Below are positions 1 through 8,467 of a DNA stretch of 64,000 nt, one piece after another. Origin of the DNA: an uncultured Cohaesibacter sp. (GTDB lineage Bacteria > Pseudomonadota > Alphaproteobacteria > Rhizobiales > Cohaesibacteraceae); contig NZ_OY761553.1 in assembly GCF_963664735.1 (NCBI RefSeq), positions 1 to 64,000 on the forward strand, read 5' to 3'. The notes beneath the pieces were generated by a model, which worked only from the letters and a program-made list of their open reading frames with translations, was not told the DNA's origin and did not search any database. The stretch's first letter is position 1; every line of letters begins with the position of its first letter. The position numbers and the translations under genes are program-made.

Positions 1-431
1 TGTTTGAGATGGGCAAACCAGCGGGCAGCGCGGCCGCGCGACAATAGTTTGTCATAGGACGCGCGGTTCTTGAGGCAAAGATCAAACAGCTTTGCCAGAT
101 TGTCGCAGCTCCAATGGGCAGCCATGAAGCTCTCTGCAACGCCCAGCATACCTCGGCTCACGATGCTCCAGAGAGTGCGGTTATGATGGATGTGAACCTG
201 CACGGCCGGTTCGTTTTGATTGCCGGGTCCAAAGGCCAGTTTGCCGCCGGAGGGGAGAATAAATTCGATATGTCCGTAGCGAAGGCCTGAGAAAATGGGG
301 TTGAGGAAACGATGCCAGATGCGCTTTTGCACCGTGTTCGCCACTCCTTCTGCATGGGCAGTCTTGTTGGGTCCTGCCTTGGAGCCAGACTGGTCAAATC
401 TTGTATGAGAAATATTCTTCTGCAAACTCAT
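1..431 (-). CDS. Cyclopropane-fatty-acyl-phospholipid synthase family methyltransferase, N-terminal part
   Basis: The minus strand reads open from an ATG at 431 to the window edge (about 143 residues, C-terminus missing). The visible part contains the N-terminal region typical of Cfa-like SAM-dependent methyltransferases, with the stretch GMLGVAESFMAAHWSCDNL near residues 92-110 that precedes the methyltransferase domain. These enzymes modify unsaturated acyl chains of membrane phospholipids. The start overlaps the stop of the DUF1365 gene by ATGA (428-431), so it is the third gene of a coupled operon. In Rhodobacter sphaeroides relatives of this trio belong to the RpoE singlet-oxygen regulon, and some such enzymes there take part in furan fatty acid synthesis. 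I cannot tell from the N-terminus whether this one makes cyclopropane rings or methylates. Confidence 0.85.
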   Translation of the reverse strand, partial: MSLQKNISHTRFDQSGSKAGPNKTAHAEGVANTVQKRIWHRFLNPIFSGLRYGHIEFILPSGGKLAFGPGNQNEPAVQVHIHHNRTLWSIVSRGMLGVAESFMAAHWSCDNLAKLFDLCLKNRASYDKLLSRGRAARWFAHLK

Positions 432-1279
432 TGATGCAATCCTTTACCTAGTTTCGAGCGGTGGAGGGCTGAAACGGTGTTGGACGGCACGGGCGGGCGC
501 TTGTGAAATGGAGCGCCCTTGCGCCATAATTTCAATGCCTCGAGATGTATGGCTGCGAGGATCTTCCATCCGCTCTGCATCAGCCTAACAAAAGTCAGAA
601 GCAGATTTCTAGTGGTGAAGGCTTTTTTTTGTGCTGCGAAAGAGGCCATGAGAGCAGACGGCTGGTTGCCCTTGAGCCAAATCTGATAGGAAAGCTTTTC
701 ATGCGGCAGGCGAATTGAGAAGCTGTATTTTCCTTCGATGTCGAGAAAGGGCGATACGTAGAATATCTTTTTGCCCTCGTGCCTCAAACGCGCATCATGT
801 GACAAATCGCTCTCTTCTGAAGTGAGGCGGTAGATATAGTGATAGCGCTGCCCGAATGTGTTGCTCACTTGATAGAGAATTGCCTTGAGATGGTTCTGTC
901 TGTCGCAGCAAAAGAAGATCGAGAGAGGATTGAACGTGCGTCCCAAGACCCGCGGAAAAGCAAGAATGGTATAGCGCGTTGGGCGCTCGCTTACCTCAGG
1001 GAAAACACCGGACGCGTCGATCAGATGGTCAAGGTAGCTTTGAAGAGTTTCAAATGACGGTTCCATGTAGTCGGCTTCATGAAAGCTTATCAGGTTGAAC
1101 CGGTTGATCGAGAAAAGCCGCGATTGCCTGTCGGACTGCTGCAAAGCATCCAATGGCAGAAGAAGCGATGTCACTTTGTAGGCTAGTCGATGGTCAACCT
1201 CACCGGAGCGCACATGGGTCACGATGCCTTCGTAAAGGCATGTTTCTGGCGAGAAGGTGAGGGGTGCTTCCTTGTTCAT
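428..1279 (-). CDS. DUF1365 family protein
   Basis: A 283-residue protein of the DUF1365 family, with the characteristic segment RVLGRTFNPLSIFFCCD and a following block on chain and membrane-lipid-like features. The start at 1279 is chosen because it overlaps the stop of the upstream FAD gene by ATGA (1276-1279); the longer reading frame that begins inside that gene is not homologous-looking. The family is regularly found between a flavin-dependent oxidoreductase and a Cfa-like methyltransferase in proteobacteria, and in R. sphaeroides the group is under RpoE-ChrR control. Its biochemical role is not settled from sequence; a role in fatty-acyl modification (possibly oxygen insertion in furan fatty acids) is an inference from that neighbourhood. 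Confidence 0.85.
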   Translation of the reverse strand: MNKEAPLTFSPETCLYEGIVTHVRSGEVDHRLAYKVTSLLLPLDALQQSDRQSRLFSINRFNLISFHEADYMEPSFETLQSYLDHLIDASGVFPEVSERPTRYTILAFPRVLGRTFNPLSIFFCCDRQNHLKAILYQVSNTFGQRYHYIYRLTSEESDLSHDARLRHEGKKIFYVSPFLDIEGKYSFSIRLPHEKLSYQIWLKGNQPSALMASFAAQKKAFTTRNLLLTFVRLMQSGWKILAAIHLEALKLWRKGAPFHKRPPVPSNTVSALHRSKLGKGLHQ

Positions 1280-2661
1280 TCTGTAACCGCCAGACTTTCC
1301 GTTCTCGGTTTCTTTGGCTTGTTGCTTTCTTTGGGGGAGAAAACATGAATGCGGTTTGAAGGGGCTTCCAACGTCCATGGACGCTTGGTTCCGCCCAGTT
1401 GCTCGGCCACTGCAAGCCCTGCCTGAATGCCGTCTTCGTGGAAGCCATAGCCGAAATAGGCCCCGCAGAACCATGTGCGCCGATTACCTTGCAGGCTCCA
1501 AAGCTGCTTCTGGGCTTGAATCGCCTGCATCGAGAAAACCGGATGATGATAAAGCTGGGAGCGAAGCACGGTTCCCTCTGCGGGCTGATCAATCGGGTTA
1601 AGCGTCACAAACAGGTTGTCGTCACAGGTGAGGGGCTGAAGCTTGTTCATCCAGTAGGTCACACAGAGCCGCGGCTCGGGGTCTGCTGTCTTCTCGCTGG
1701 CGCGGCTATCCTGAATATAGTTCCAGCTGGCCCAAGCTGCGCGACGGCGTGGCATGAGCGCCGGATCTTTGTGCAGGATCGCCAAATTCTTGTGGTAGGG
1801 GATCGACTTGAGAATGTCTCGCTCGGCTTGATCTATGTCGCCATTTCCCGCTTCAAGAATTTGCAAGGCCTGATCGGCGTGACATGCGAGCACCACATGG
1901 TCGTAGCGCTTTTCCAGCCCCTGACGGGTGCGGATGGTAACCGAACCTGGACGGCGCTCCAAATCTGATATGGCTTGATTGAGATGAATGTCGCCAGAGA
2001 TTTGACCGACAATCATTTCTACATAGCGTTGGGAGCCGCCGGGAATCGTGCGCCATTGTGGCCGATCACGAAATTGCACCAGACCGTGGTTGATGGAAAA
2101 GCGCATGAATGCTTCGAAGGGAAACTTCATCATCTCTTCTGAGGGGATGCACCAAATGGCCGCGCCCATAGGCACCAGATGATCATGGATGAAGGCTTCG
2201 GAATAGTTGTTGGCTTTGAGGTAAGCTTCCAGGGTCATCGGTTCGAAATTGCCAGAAGCAATGGCAAGCGGCGCTTCCTGATAGAAGCGTCTGATGTCAG
2301 CCAGCATTCTTATGAAACGCGGACTGATGGCATTTGATGGCTTAGCGAGAAGACCTTTGAGGCCCTGCCCACTATATTCCTGATCGCGGTCGCGCAAGCT
2401 TGCAGAAAAAGACATGTCTGACACCGCTGTTTCTACTCCGAGATGGGCGAACAGGCGGGTCAGGTTCGGGTAGGTGCGCTCATTATAAACGATGAAGCCG
2501 GTGTCAACATCGACAGGTCCTGACACTGTTGCGACGCGCTGCGTATTAGCGTGGCCACCAAGACGGTCATCCTTTTCAAAAATATCGACAATGTGATCTC
2601 TGGAGAGAAGCCAGGCCGCTGAAAGCCCGGAGATACCCGATCCGATGACTGCAATGTGCAT
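1276..2661 (-). CDS. FAD-dependent oxidoreductase (amine-oxidase fold)
   Basis: A 461-residue flavoprotein. The N-terminus has the Rossmann dinucleotide motif GSGISGLSAAW (residues 7-17), followed by the acidic end of the second strand (FEKDDRLGGHANT), as in NAD(P)-binding Rossmann/amine-oxidase proteins. No signal peptide or membrane segment is seen, so it should be cytoplasmic. It is the first gene of a three-gene operon with a DUF1365 protein and a Cfa-type methyltransferase (ATGA overlaps throughout). The operon is divergent from rpoE-chrR. Homologous trios in other alphaproteobacteria respond to singlet oxygen. A function as fatty-acid desaturase/oxidase is plausible from context but cannot be read from the sequence alone. 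Confidence 0.88.
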   Translation of the reverse strand: MHIAVIGSGISGLSAAWLLSRDHIVDIFEKDDRLGGHANTQRVATVSGPVDVDTGFIVYNERTYPNLTRLFAHLGVETAVSDMSFSASLRDRDQEYSGQGLKGLLAKPSNAISPRFIRMLADIRRFYQEAPLAIASGNFEPMTLEAYLKANNYSEAFIHDHLVPMGAAIWCIPSEEMMKFPFEAFMRFSINHGLVQFRDRPQWRTIPGGSQRYVEMIVGQISGDIHLNQAISDLERRPGSVTIRTRQGLEKRYDHVVLACHADQALQILEAGNGDIDQAERDILKSIPYHKNLAILHKDPALMPRRRAAWASWNYIQDSRASEKTADPEPRLCVTYWMNKLQPLTCDDNLFVTLNPIDQPAEGTVLRSQLYHHPVFSMQAIQAQKQLWSLQGNRRTWFCGAYFGYGFHEDGIQAGLAVAEQLGGTKRPWTLEAPSNRIHVFSPKESNKPKKPRTESLAVTE

Positions 2662-2684
2662 TGTAAACTCCGCTATTTTTCTAC

Positions 2685-2713
2685 TTATTCGGGTTATCCG
2701 TGCCGATGGATCA
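2685..2713 (-). promoter_or_regulatory. Possible RpoE-type promoter for the FAD/DUF1365/Cfa operon
   Basis: On the minus strand TGATCC lies at 2713-2708, and TAAG lies at 2687-2684 after a 20-base spacer (AATA follows at exactly 18). TGATCC matches the -35 element of R. sphaeroides RpoE promoters; the spacer is two bases longer than in the rpoE-facing promoter, so this one is less certain. Confidence 0.45.
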
Positions 2714-2777
2714 CATTTTTAAAATGCGTTTTTTACATCTTACCGAAAATGCCTTGAGCCGTGATGCAAACTTTTTG

Positions 2778-2806
2778 TGATCCGCCTTTGTACTTATTGA
2801 GTAAAA
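2778..2806 (+). promoter_or_regulatory. RpoE-type autoregulatory promoter of rpoE-chrR
   Basis: TGATCC at 2778-2783 is followed after exactly 18 bases by TAAAA at 2802-2806. This fits the TGATCC-N18-TA(A/G)(A/G) form known for RpoE-dependent promoters of R. sphaeroides. It sits about 80 bases ahead of the preferred rpoE start, as expected for a sigma factor that controls its own operon. Confidence 0.7.
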
Positions 2807-2884
2807 GGAACAAACTCTTTTTGGATGGATTTGACGGTGACAATGATGCAAGCTCTCTTGAAAAGATCGAAGGGAGGCGGGGGA

Positions 2885-3439
2885 ATGACCGCTGGCCAGC
2901 TCAGTGCCATGCTCGTTGCGTTAGGAGATAATCATGATCGACATGCCTTCCGGCAGTTGTTCGACCATTTCGCTCCTCGCTTGAAAAGCTTCTTTCTCAA
3001 AGCTGGAACAAATCCGCAAATGGCAGAGGAACTGGTGCAAGAAACCTTTACTCAGATTTGGCGGAAGGCCCACCTATATCAGCCTGACAAGGCTGCCGCT
3101 TCCACATGGATCTTTACTATCGCTCGTAACCAGCGCATTGACCGCCTGAGGTCGGAAAAAAGCTTTGTCTATAAGGATGAAGCGTTTTTTGCCTCGCATC
3201 TGGTGTCTGACGAGCAGCAGACGACCGAGGTGAACCGTGGTGAGCTAGTTGATCGTGTTTCGAAGGCCTTGGCTCTTCTGCCCGGAAATCAGGCGGAAAT
3301 CGTCAGTATGGCTTTTTACGATGAAGCGACCCATGCGGAAATTGCACAGCGCTTGTCGTTGCCGCTGGGAACGGTCAAATCGCGCATGCGGCTTGCCTTT
3401 GGGCGTTTGAGAAAGATTTTGTCGGAGGTGGAGGCATGA
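2885..3439 (+). CDS. rpoE: ECF sigma factor RpoE (singlet-oxygen response, RpoE-ChrR type)
   Basis: A 184-residue ECF sigma factor. Region 2 lies near residues 20-90 (QLFDHFAPRLKSFF, EELVQETFTQIWRKA, STWIFTIARNQRIDRLR) and region 4 near 125-180 (LPGNQAEIVSMAF, GTVKSRMRLAFGRLRK). The start at 2885 is preferred over an upstream ATG at 2825: it has a strong Shine-Dalgarno (AGGGAGG, 2871-2877), gives the usual family length, and the upstream ATG would lie only a few bases from the predicted transcription start. It overlaps chrR by ATGA (3436-3439). The partner anti-sigma factor identifies the subgroup, which in Rhodobacter switches on genes for singlet-oxygen defence. Confidence 0.93.
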   Translation: MTAGQLSAMLVALGDNHDRHAFRQLFDHFAPRLKSFFLKAGTNPQMAEELVQETFTQIWRKAHLYQPDKAAASTWIFTIARNQRIDRLRSEKSFVYKDEAFFASHLVSDEQQTTEVNRGELVDRVSKALALLPGNQAEIVSMAFYDEATHAEIAQRLSLPLGTVKSRMRLAFGRLRKILSEVEA

Positions 3440-4122
3440 TTCATCATCATCTGAGCGACGAAATGATTTTGGCCTATGCTGCCGGAAGCCTTTCTGCGGG
3501 GCAGTCTATGGTCGTTGCCTGCCATCTGGAATTTTGTTCAGAATGCGCAGCAAGAGTGGCCGAGGCGGAGGCCATAGGCGGAGCAATGATCAATGACGTT
3601 GAGCTGTCTTCGCTGTCTGATGACCTTTTTGATCAGATAATGCTGGATGTTGACGAGGCGCAAAGCTTTCCGGTGCCAGAGCCTGAGACGCCTGTGGGTC
3701 GATCAAGGGAGGCACGTTCATCAAGTCCTGTCAGTCATTACGTGCCGCGCTTGCTGGAGCAGTTGATCGGCGATGATTTCGATGCGGTTCGGTGGCGCAC
3801 GGCAGGGCCGGGAATCAAACAGTTTCTGTTGCCGGTTCCTTCTTCCGAGGGCGAGAAGGTTCGCCTTTTAAAGCTCTCACCCGGATTCGTGACGCCCGAC
3901 CATGGCCATCATGGCAGTGAGCTGACGCTTGTGCTGAAGGGGTCTTTTTCCGATGATACCGGTCGATACAGAGTTGGTGATATTCAGGACGCTGAAGATG
4001 AATTGCATCATCAGCCGATTGCTGATACGGAGGAAGACTGCATCTGTCTTGTCTGTACCGATGCGCCGCTTGAATTCAAGGGTGTGATTACCCGCCTGTT
4101 GCAGCCGATTATCGGTATCTGA
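3436..4122 (+). CDS. chrR: Zinc-binding anti-sigma factor ChrR
   Basis: A 228-residue protein of two domains. The N-terminal ZAS anti-sigma domain keeps the four zinc ligands in family spacing: H5, H30, C34 and C37 (CHLEFCSEC). The C-terminal cupin domain keeps HGHHGSE (H156, H158, E162) and a later HH pair (191-192), matching the second metal site of R. sphaeroides ChrR. ChrR holds RpoE inactive in the cytoplasm until singlet oxygen triggers its loss, and the cupin domain is needed for that response. Its start overlaps rpoE and its stop shares one base with the next gene, so sigma, anti-sigma and the following genes are co-translated. Confidence 0.93.
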   Translation: MIHHHLSDEMILAYAAGSLSAGQSMVVACHLEFCSECAARVAEAEAIGGAMINDVELSSLSDDLFDQIMLDVDEAQSFPVPEPETPVGRSREARSSSPVSHYVPRLLEQLIGDDFDAVRWRTAGPGIKQFLLPVPSSEGEKVRLLKLSPGFVTPDHGHHGSELTLVLKGSFSDDTGRYRVGDIQDAEDELHHQPIADTEEDCICLVCTDAPLEFKGVITRLLQPIIGI

Positions 4123-4877
4123 TGTCTCGTTCCCACAGCATAAAGCAGATCAGGCGCATGGCCGTATTTGGTGCGACTGGCGCAGTTGGTCATGCCATCG
4201 CGAGCAGGCTCATGACGCATTTCCCTGCGTCCGGGATGGTTGCGATTGGAAGGCGTGCTCCGTCTTTGGTGCGGGATGATGATGATCTGCTTGATTGCAT
4301 TGGTGGTTTTGACTTGACGGACGAAGCGAGCATTGCAGAGGTTTGTGGCGCCGTCGTCGCTGGCGGTATGCCGGACCTGATTGTCGTGGCAACGGGCATA
4401 TTGCACGATGAAGAGGCCTTTCCCGAACGATCCATCAGGGAATTGCGCAAGGATGCGCTGGAGCATCTGCTGGCGGTCAATCTGGTCGGGCCAAGCCTGA
4501 TCTTGAAGCATTTGCTGCCTCATGTACCGCGCAAGGGCAGCTTCCGAATGGGGCTTCTGAGTGCGCGTGTGGGCTCGATATCGGACAATCATCTTGGTGG
4601 CTGGTACAGCTATCGGGCTTCCAAGGCAGGTCTTAACATGATGATCAAAAGTGCCGCTATTGAGTTGAAGCGACGCAACCGGGAGGCTGTTCTTGTTGGT
4701 CTTCATCCGGGAACCGTGGAAAGTGCCTTGTCTGAGCCATTCAAACGGAATGTTCCCGATGGCAAATTATTTTCACCGGATCGTTCAGCCTGTTGTCTGG
4801 TCGATGTGCTGCTCTCCCGAAGCGCCGAGCAATCCGGCTTCTGTTTTGACTGGGCGGGCAAGGAGATAGAAGCTTGA
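4122..4877 (+). CDS. Short-chain dehydrogenase/reductase (CsgA/C-factor-like)
   Basis: A 251-residue SDR-fold protein. The cofactor loop is GATGAVGHA (residues 17-25) and the catalytic Tyr-x-x-x-Lys is in YSYRASKAGL near residue 165. It starts at the last base of the chrR stop codon (TGATG) and ends overlapping the photolyase start (TTGA), so it sits inside the rpoE operon. The substrate is unknown. An SDR gene also belongs to the RpoE regulon of R. sphaeroides, which supports a stress role, perhaps on an oxidised lipid or aldehyde. Confidence 0.88.
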   Translation: MSRSHSIKQIRRMAVFGATGAVGHAIASRLMTHFPASGMVAIGRRAPSLVRDDDDLLDCIGGFDLTDEASIAEVCGAVVAGGMPDLIVVATGILHDEEAFPERSIRELRKDALEHLLAVNLVGPSLILKHLLPHVPRKGSFRMGLLSARVGSISDNHLGGWYSYRASKAGLNMMIKSAAIELKRRNREAVLVGLHPGTVESALSEPFKRNVPDGKLFSPDRSACCLVDVLLSRSAEQSGFCFDWAGKEIEA

Positions 4878-6301
4878 CTGATATTGCGATCCATTGGTTC
4901 CGGCAGGATTTGCGTCTGTCTGACAATCCCGCCTTGAGCAAGGCAGTGGCAAGCGGGCGTTTGTTGCCAATCTATATTCTTGATGATGGCAATGCCGGCT
5001 CTGATGCCATGGGCGGGGCGAGCCGCTGGTGGTTGAATGAGGCTCTTTCTGCACTGAATGAGCAGCTCGATGGGCATTTGCGTCTCTTTCGGGGGGATGC
5101 AAAAGAGCTCATTCCTCAATTGGCTGCGCTCTATGGAACGCGTGTGATCAGTTGGACGCGCTGTTACGAACCTTGGCGCGTTGCGCGAGACCAAGTGATC
5201 AGGGAGCGTCTTGAGGCCGATGGCTGTGAGACAATCCGCGTCAACGGCTCATTGCTCTGGGAGCCTTGGGCAATCAAGAAGCAAGACGGAACACCCTATA
5301 AGGTCTTTACGCCATTTTTCCGCAAGGGATGTTTGCAGGCACCACCACCAGCAAACCCAATGGACGCTCCCGAGGCTATTGAATATGCTGAGCCATTGGG
5401 CGGTGATGGAGCCTTGACCCTTGATGAACTTGCTTTGGTTCCAGCTATCCCATGGCACAAACAAATGGAGCCTTATTGGGAGATCGGAGAAGCTGGAGCG
5501 CAAAAGGCGCTGGAGCTGTTTCTTGATGAAGGGCTCAATGGATACAAATCCGGGCGAGATTTTCCCTCACAGCAAAATGTCTCGCGCCTTTCGCCCTATC
5601 TTCATTGGGGGCACATATCGCCAAATCAGATCTGGCATGCCTTGGACGCGCTGGACGATGCTTCCATTTCGGAGCGGGATGTCGACCATTTCCGCAGTGA
5701 GCTGGCTTGGCGCGAATTTTCCTATTCGTTGCTCTATTATAATCAGCAGCTTTCCAGCAAGCCTTTACAGTCCAAATTTGCCGGTTTTGACTGGAGTGAT
5801 GATCCTGCTTGCTTGCAGGCCTGGCAAAGAGGCAATACCGGAATTCCCATCATTGATGCAGGAATGCGCGAGCTTTGGCAGACCGGCTATATGCACAATC
5901 GGGTGCGAATGATTGTTGCTTCCTTTCTCATCAAGAATTTGCGCACAGACTGGCGCAAGGGGGAAGCCTGGTTCTGGGACACGCTGGTCGACGCCGATTT
6001 GGCGAACAATGCTGCAAGCTGGCAATGGGTGGCTGGCTGCGGGGCGGACGCAGCGCCTTACTTCAGGATTTTCAATCCGGTTTTGCAGGCCGAGAAATTT
6101 GATCCCGAGGGGCGTTATATTCGCCGCTATGTTCCTGAGCTAACAAAGGTGCCAAACAAATATCTCAGCAAGCCCTGGATGGCGCCAAAAGAGATAATGT
6201 CCTCTGCCGGGATTGAGCTGGGTAAAGACTATCCCTTGCCAATCGTTGACCTTAAAGCCAGCCGGGAAGCCGCGCTAGATGCCTATCATCGATTGGATTA
6301 G
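4874..6301 (+). CDS. phrB: Deoxyribodipyrimidine photolyase
   Basis: A 475-residue photolyase/cryptochrome-family protein. The N-terminal alpha/beta antenna domain starts with IHWFRQDLRLSDNPAL, and the C-terminal FAD domain has the hallmark runs GYKSGRDFPSQQNVSRLSP, ELAWREFSY, MHNRVRMIVASFL and the Trp-rich WFWDTLVDADLANNAASW. It uses blue light to split pyrimidine dimers in DNA. The start is a TTG at 4874 overlapping the stop of the SDR gene, which makes it the fourth gene of the rpoE operon. Photolyase genes are classic RpoE-ChrR targets, so photorepair and singlet-oxygen defence are co-expressed here. Confidence 0.95.
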   Translation: MTDIAIHWFRQDLRLSDNPALSKAVASGRLLPIYILDDGNAGSDAMGGASRWWLNEALSALNEQLDGHLRLFRGDAKELIPQLAALYGTRVISWTRCYEPWRVARDQVIRERLEADGCETIRVNGSLLWEPWAIKKQDGTPYKVFTPFFRKGCLQAPPPANPMDAPEAIEYAEPLGGDGALTLDELALVPAIPWHKQMEPYWEIGEAGAQKALELFLDEGLNGYKSGRDFPSQQNVSRLSPYLHWGHISPNQIWHALDALDDASISERDVDHFRSELAWREFSYSLLYYNQQLSSKPLQSKFAGFDWSDDPACLQAWQRGNTGIPIIDAGMRELWQTGYMHNRVRMIVASFLIKNLRTDWRKGEAWFWDTLVDADLANNAASWQWVAGCGADAAPYFRIFNPVLQAEKFDPEGRYIRRYVPELTKVPNKYLSKPWMAPKEIMSSAGIELGKDYPLPIVDLKASREAALDAYHRLD

Positions 6302-6497
6302 CCGGTTTCTATTCGTAGGCTTTCTAAACTTTGTGCCATGCAGGTAGTGCTTTTCTTGTGCTCTTCATCCACTGGCGGCAGGCCGCAAGACTGGTCTCAT
6401 CTGCGCCTTTGGGCTATAGGAAATTGCATCCGGTGGTGAGCTCGCTTTTTTGAAAGTCACGCCAACCATCAGCCTCTTTGCAATGTGGGAGTATCCT

Positions 6498-7352
6498 ATG
6501 CCGCTTTTTGATGATCGCCTTTGCACGTTGGGGGAAGGGCCGCTCTGGCACCCTGTACGCAAACAGTTGTTCTGGTTCGATATCATGGGCAAGGCCTTGC
6601 TTACGCGTATTGGTGAGCATGTTCAGCAATGGGATTTCGATGACTATATCAGTGCTGGCGGCTGGGTTGATCACGACCGTCTTTTGATAGCGAGCTACAC
6701 TTCGCTGTTCGTTTTCAATGTGGAAACGGGCGAACAGGAAAGATTATGCGATCTGGAGGCCGATAAGCCGGAAAACCGCTGCAATGATGGACGCGCCGAC
6801 CCTTACGGCGGTTTCTGGATCGGGACCATGGGGATTAAATCCGAACCAAAGGCCGGTGCCTATTATCGCTATTATCGTGGTGAGCTGCGTAAGCTTTTCG
6901 GTGATATTACCATTACCAATGGCGCCTGCTTTACTGCAGATGGCCAGTGGGCCTGTTTTGCCGACACCAAGTCACGTCAGTTGATGCGGGTTGCCCTTGA
7001 TGAGAAGGGATGGCCAAAGAGTGAGCCGGAGGTTTATATCGATTTCCGCAAGGAAGATCTCAATATCGATGGGGCTGTTTTTGATCGCGCGGGCAATGTC
7101 TGGATCGCGCATTGGGGCATTCATGCTGTCCGTGCCTATGGGGCAGATGGAGCCATGGTGCATGAAGAACGGTTCCCGATCACGCGCGTTTCCTGTCCGG
7201 CCTTTGGTGGTGAGGATTACAAGACGCTTTTTGTGACTTCGGCGCGCAGTGGCGCAAAGGCGGATGAACTGGAGAGAGAACCGCTTGCTGGTGCGACCTT
7301 CACATGTCGCGTTGATTTCCAGGGGCAAAAGGAAAACCAGATCATACTCTGA
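6498..7352 (+). CDS. SMP-30/gluconolactonase family sugar lactonase
   Basis: A 284-residue six-bladed propeller protein of the SMP-30/gluconolactonase/LRE family. Metal-ligand motifs are visible: LGEGPLWHP (the Glu), RCNDGRADPYGGFWIGTM (the Asn-Asp region) and NIDGAVFDRAGNVWIAHWG. The start at 6498 has GGGAG at 6487-6491; an ATG 48 bases upstream in frame has no such site. It would open the ring of a sugar-acid lactone. It stands alone between the photolyase and the rhamnose genes, about 195 bases from phrB, so its sugar is not fixed by context; an L-rhamnose or L-arabinose type lactone are candidates. Confidence 0.85.
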   Translation: MPLFDDRLCTLGEGPLWHPVRKQLFWFDIMGKALLTRIGEHVQQWDFDDYISAGGWVDHDRLLIASYTSLFVFNVETGEQERLCDLEADKPENRCNDGRADPYGGFWIGTMGIKSEPKAGAYYRYYRGELRKLFGDITITNGACFTADGQWACFADTKSRQLMRVALDEKGWPKSEPEVYIDFRKEDLNIDGAVFDRAGNVWIAHWGIHAVRAYGADGAMVHEERFPITRVSCPAFGGEDYKTLFVTSARSGAKADELEREPLAGATFTCRVDFQGQKENQIIL

Positions 7353-7388
7353 CGTCTGTTGAACGGGCCTTTCCGTTTCAGTCCTGTT

Positions 7389-8336
7389 CTAGGATGCTGA
7401 TGAATAGAGCTGGGATCCTATCGGCGGGTGAGCCGAGAAATGCTGGATCTTGTCCCGTACCTGCTTGGGTGTTGATTTCAGAAACTGGCTGCAATTGCGT
7501 GACATGGATCGGTAGTCCGAAAAGCCCGATGCAACGCTCGCTTCTTCCAGCGTTTGGTCCGGGTCTTCCATCAGCGAATTGAGCAAGGCAATAAAACGGT
7601 TGCAAATGCATAGATCGTGTGGTGTCAGCCCTGCCATCTCCGGCAATATCCGTTCAAAACTGCGCCAGGATAGATGATGATGCTTAACAAGCTTTTCCAG
7701 CTCCTTGCGCTGCTTGGTGTGAATAAGGGCCGGATCCGCAAAGAGCTTGAGTATTTTGTTGCGGGCCAGTTGCTCCGGATCGGTCAGAGCAAAATCATCG
7801 TGTCTTTGATATTGTCGCAGCAGCAGCACAAAGAATTCGACCAGATGGGCCATTGCGGAATATTCCGAATAGTCATCTGAATGGAATGTTTCAATGTCGA
7901 GGAGATCGGCCAGGCTTTTGAGCCGGGCGTATGCTGTGTAATCGGTGAAAATCTGATCTCGGCTGGATTGTAGGGCGTGAAAGTCTTCCAGCAGGCTTTT
8001 TACCTTCGGGAAGCTTTCAATGAGCCTGTCGTTATCAAAGAAAATGTTCAGTAGGATAAGCTTATCCACCATGGGATAGGCATGGCTGTCATCTGCGCGC
8101 AAATAGGTCACATTGCCTGGCAACAACAGCTTGAAGCGGTTCGCCATGAAAGAAATGCCGTGACCTTTCAGGATGTAGGCAACTTCATCAAAGTCATGGT
8201 TATGCAGCGGGAAATGTGGTTGCGGATCGCGGCGCGAGATTTGAATGGGGAGCCACAAATTGTGGAAATAGCGCGAGCGCGTCACTTTGGTGATTTGGTT
8301 TGGCAAAGCGACTTCGAGATAAAGAGGAGATAGCAT
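7389..8336 (-). CDS. AraC-family regulator, probably of the rhamnose genes
   Basis: A 315-residue protein with an N-terminal cupin sensor (PHFPLHNHDFDEVAYILKG, near residues 40-58) and a C-terminal double helix-turn-helix (LSWRSFERILPEMAGLTP and ASVASGFSDYRSMSRNCSQF) as in RhaS/RhaR. It is divergent from rhaBAD, which strongly suggests that it controls that operon in response to L-rhamnose. E. coli uses two such proteins; only one is visible here. The preferred start is the ATG at 8336; the protein is slightly longer than E. coli RhaS (278). Confidence 0.85.
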   Translation of the reverse strand: MLSPLYLEVALPNQITKVTRSRYFHNLWLPIQISRRDPQPHFPLHNHDFDEVAYILKGHGISFMANRFKLLLPGNVTYLRADDSHAYPMVDKLILLNIFFDNDRLIESFPKVKSLLEDFHALQSSRDQIFTDYTAYARLKSLADLLDIETFHSDDYSEYSAMAHLVEFFVLLLRQYQRHDDFALTDPEQLARNKILKLFADPALIHTKQRKELEKLVKHHHLSWRSFERILPEMAGLTPHDLCICNRFIALLNSLMEDPDQTLEEASVASGFSDYRSMSRNCSQFLKSTPKQVRDKIQHFSAHPPIGSQLYSSAS

Positions 8337-8417
8337 GAGGGCATCCGCGCTGATGAAGCTTTTGAACTAATTGTGGCTATGGTCATTTTACGCCAAGGAA
8401 TCGAAAAATCCACCCAT

Positions 8418-8432
8418 TTTAACCCTGTTAAA
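8418..8432. promoter_or_regulatory. Palindrome in the araC-rhaB divergent gap
   Basis: TTTAAC-CCT-GTTAAA is a perfect 6-base inverted repeat about 70 bases ahead of rhaB and 80 ahead of the regulator gene. AraC proteins usually bind direct repeats, so it may serve another regulator or be the core of a promoter. Confidence 0.35.
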
Positions 8433-8467
8433 TTTTCAGGCCCCGTGGTGATATAGCCGCGACCGCT

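Noticed and set aside
2825-2884. Upstream start for rpoE
   Set aside because: It lacks a ribosome-binding site and is only about 20 bases from the predicted -10 element; the ATG at 2885 has AGGGAGG.
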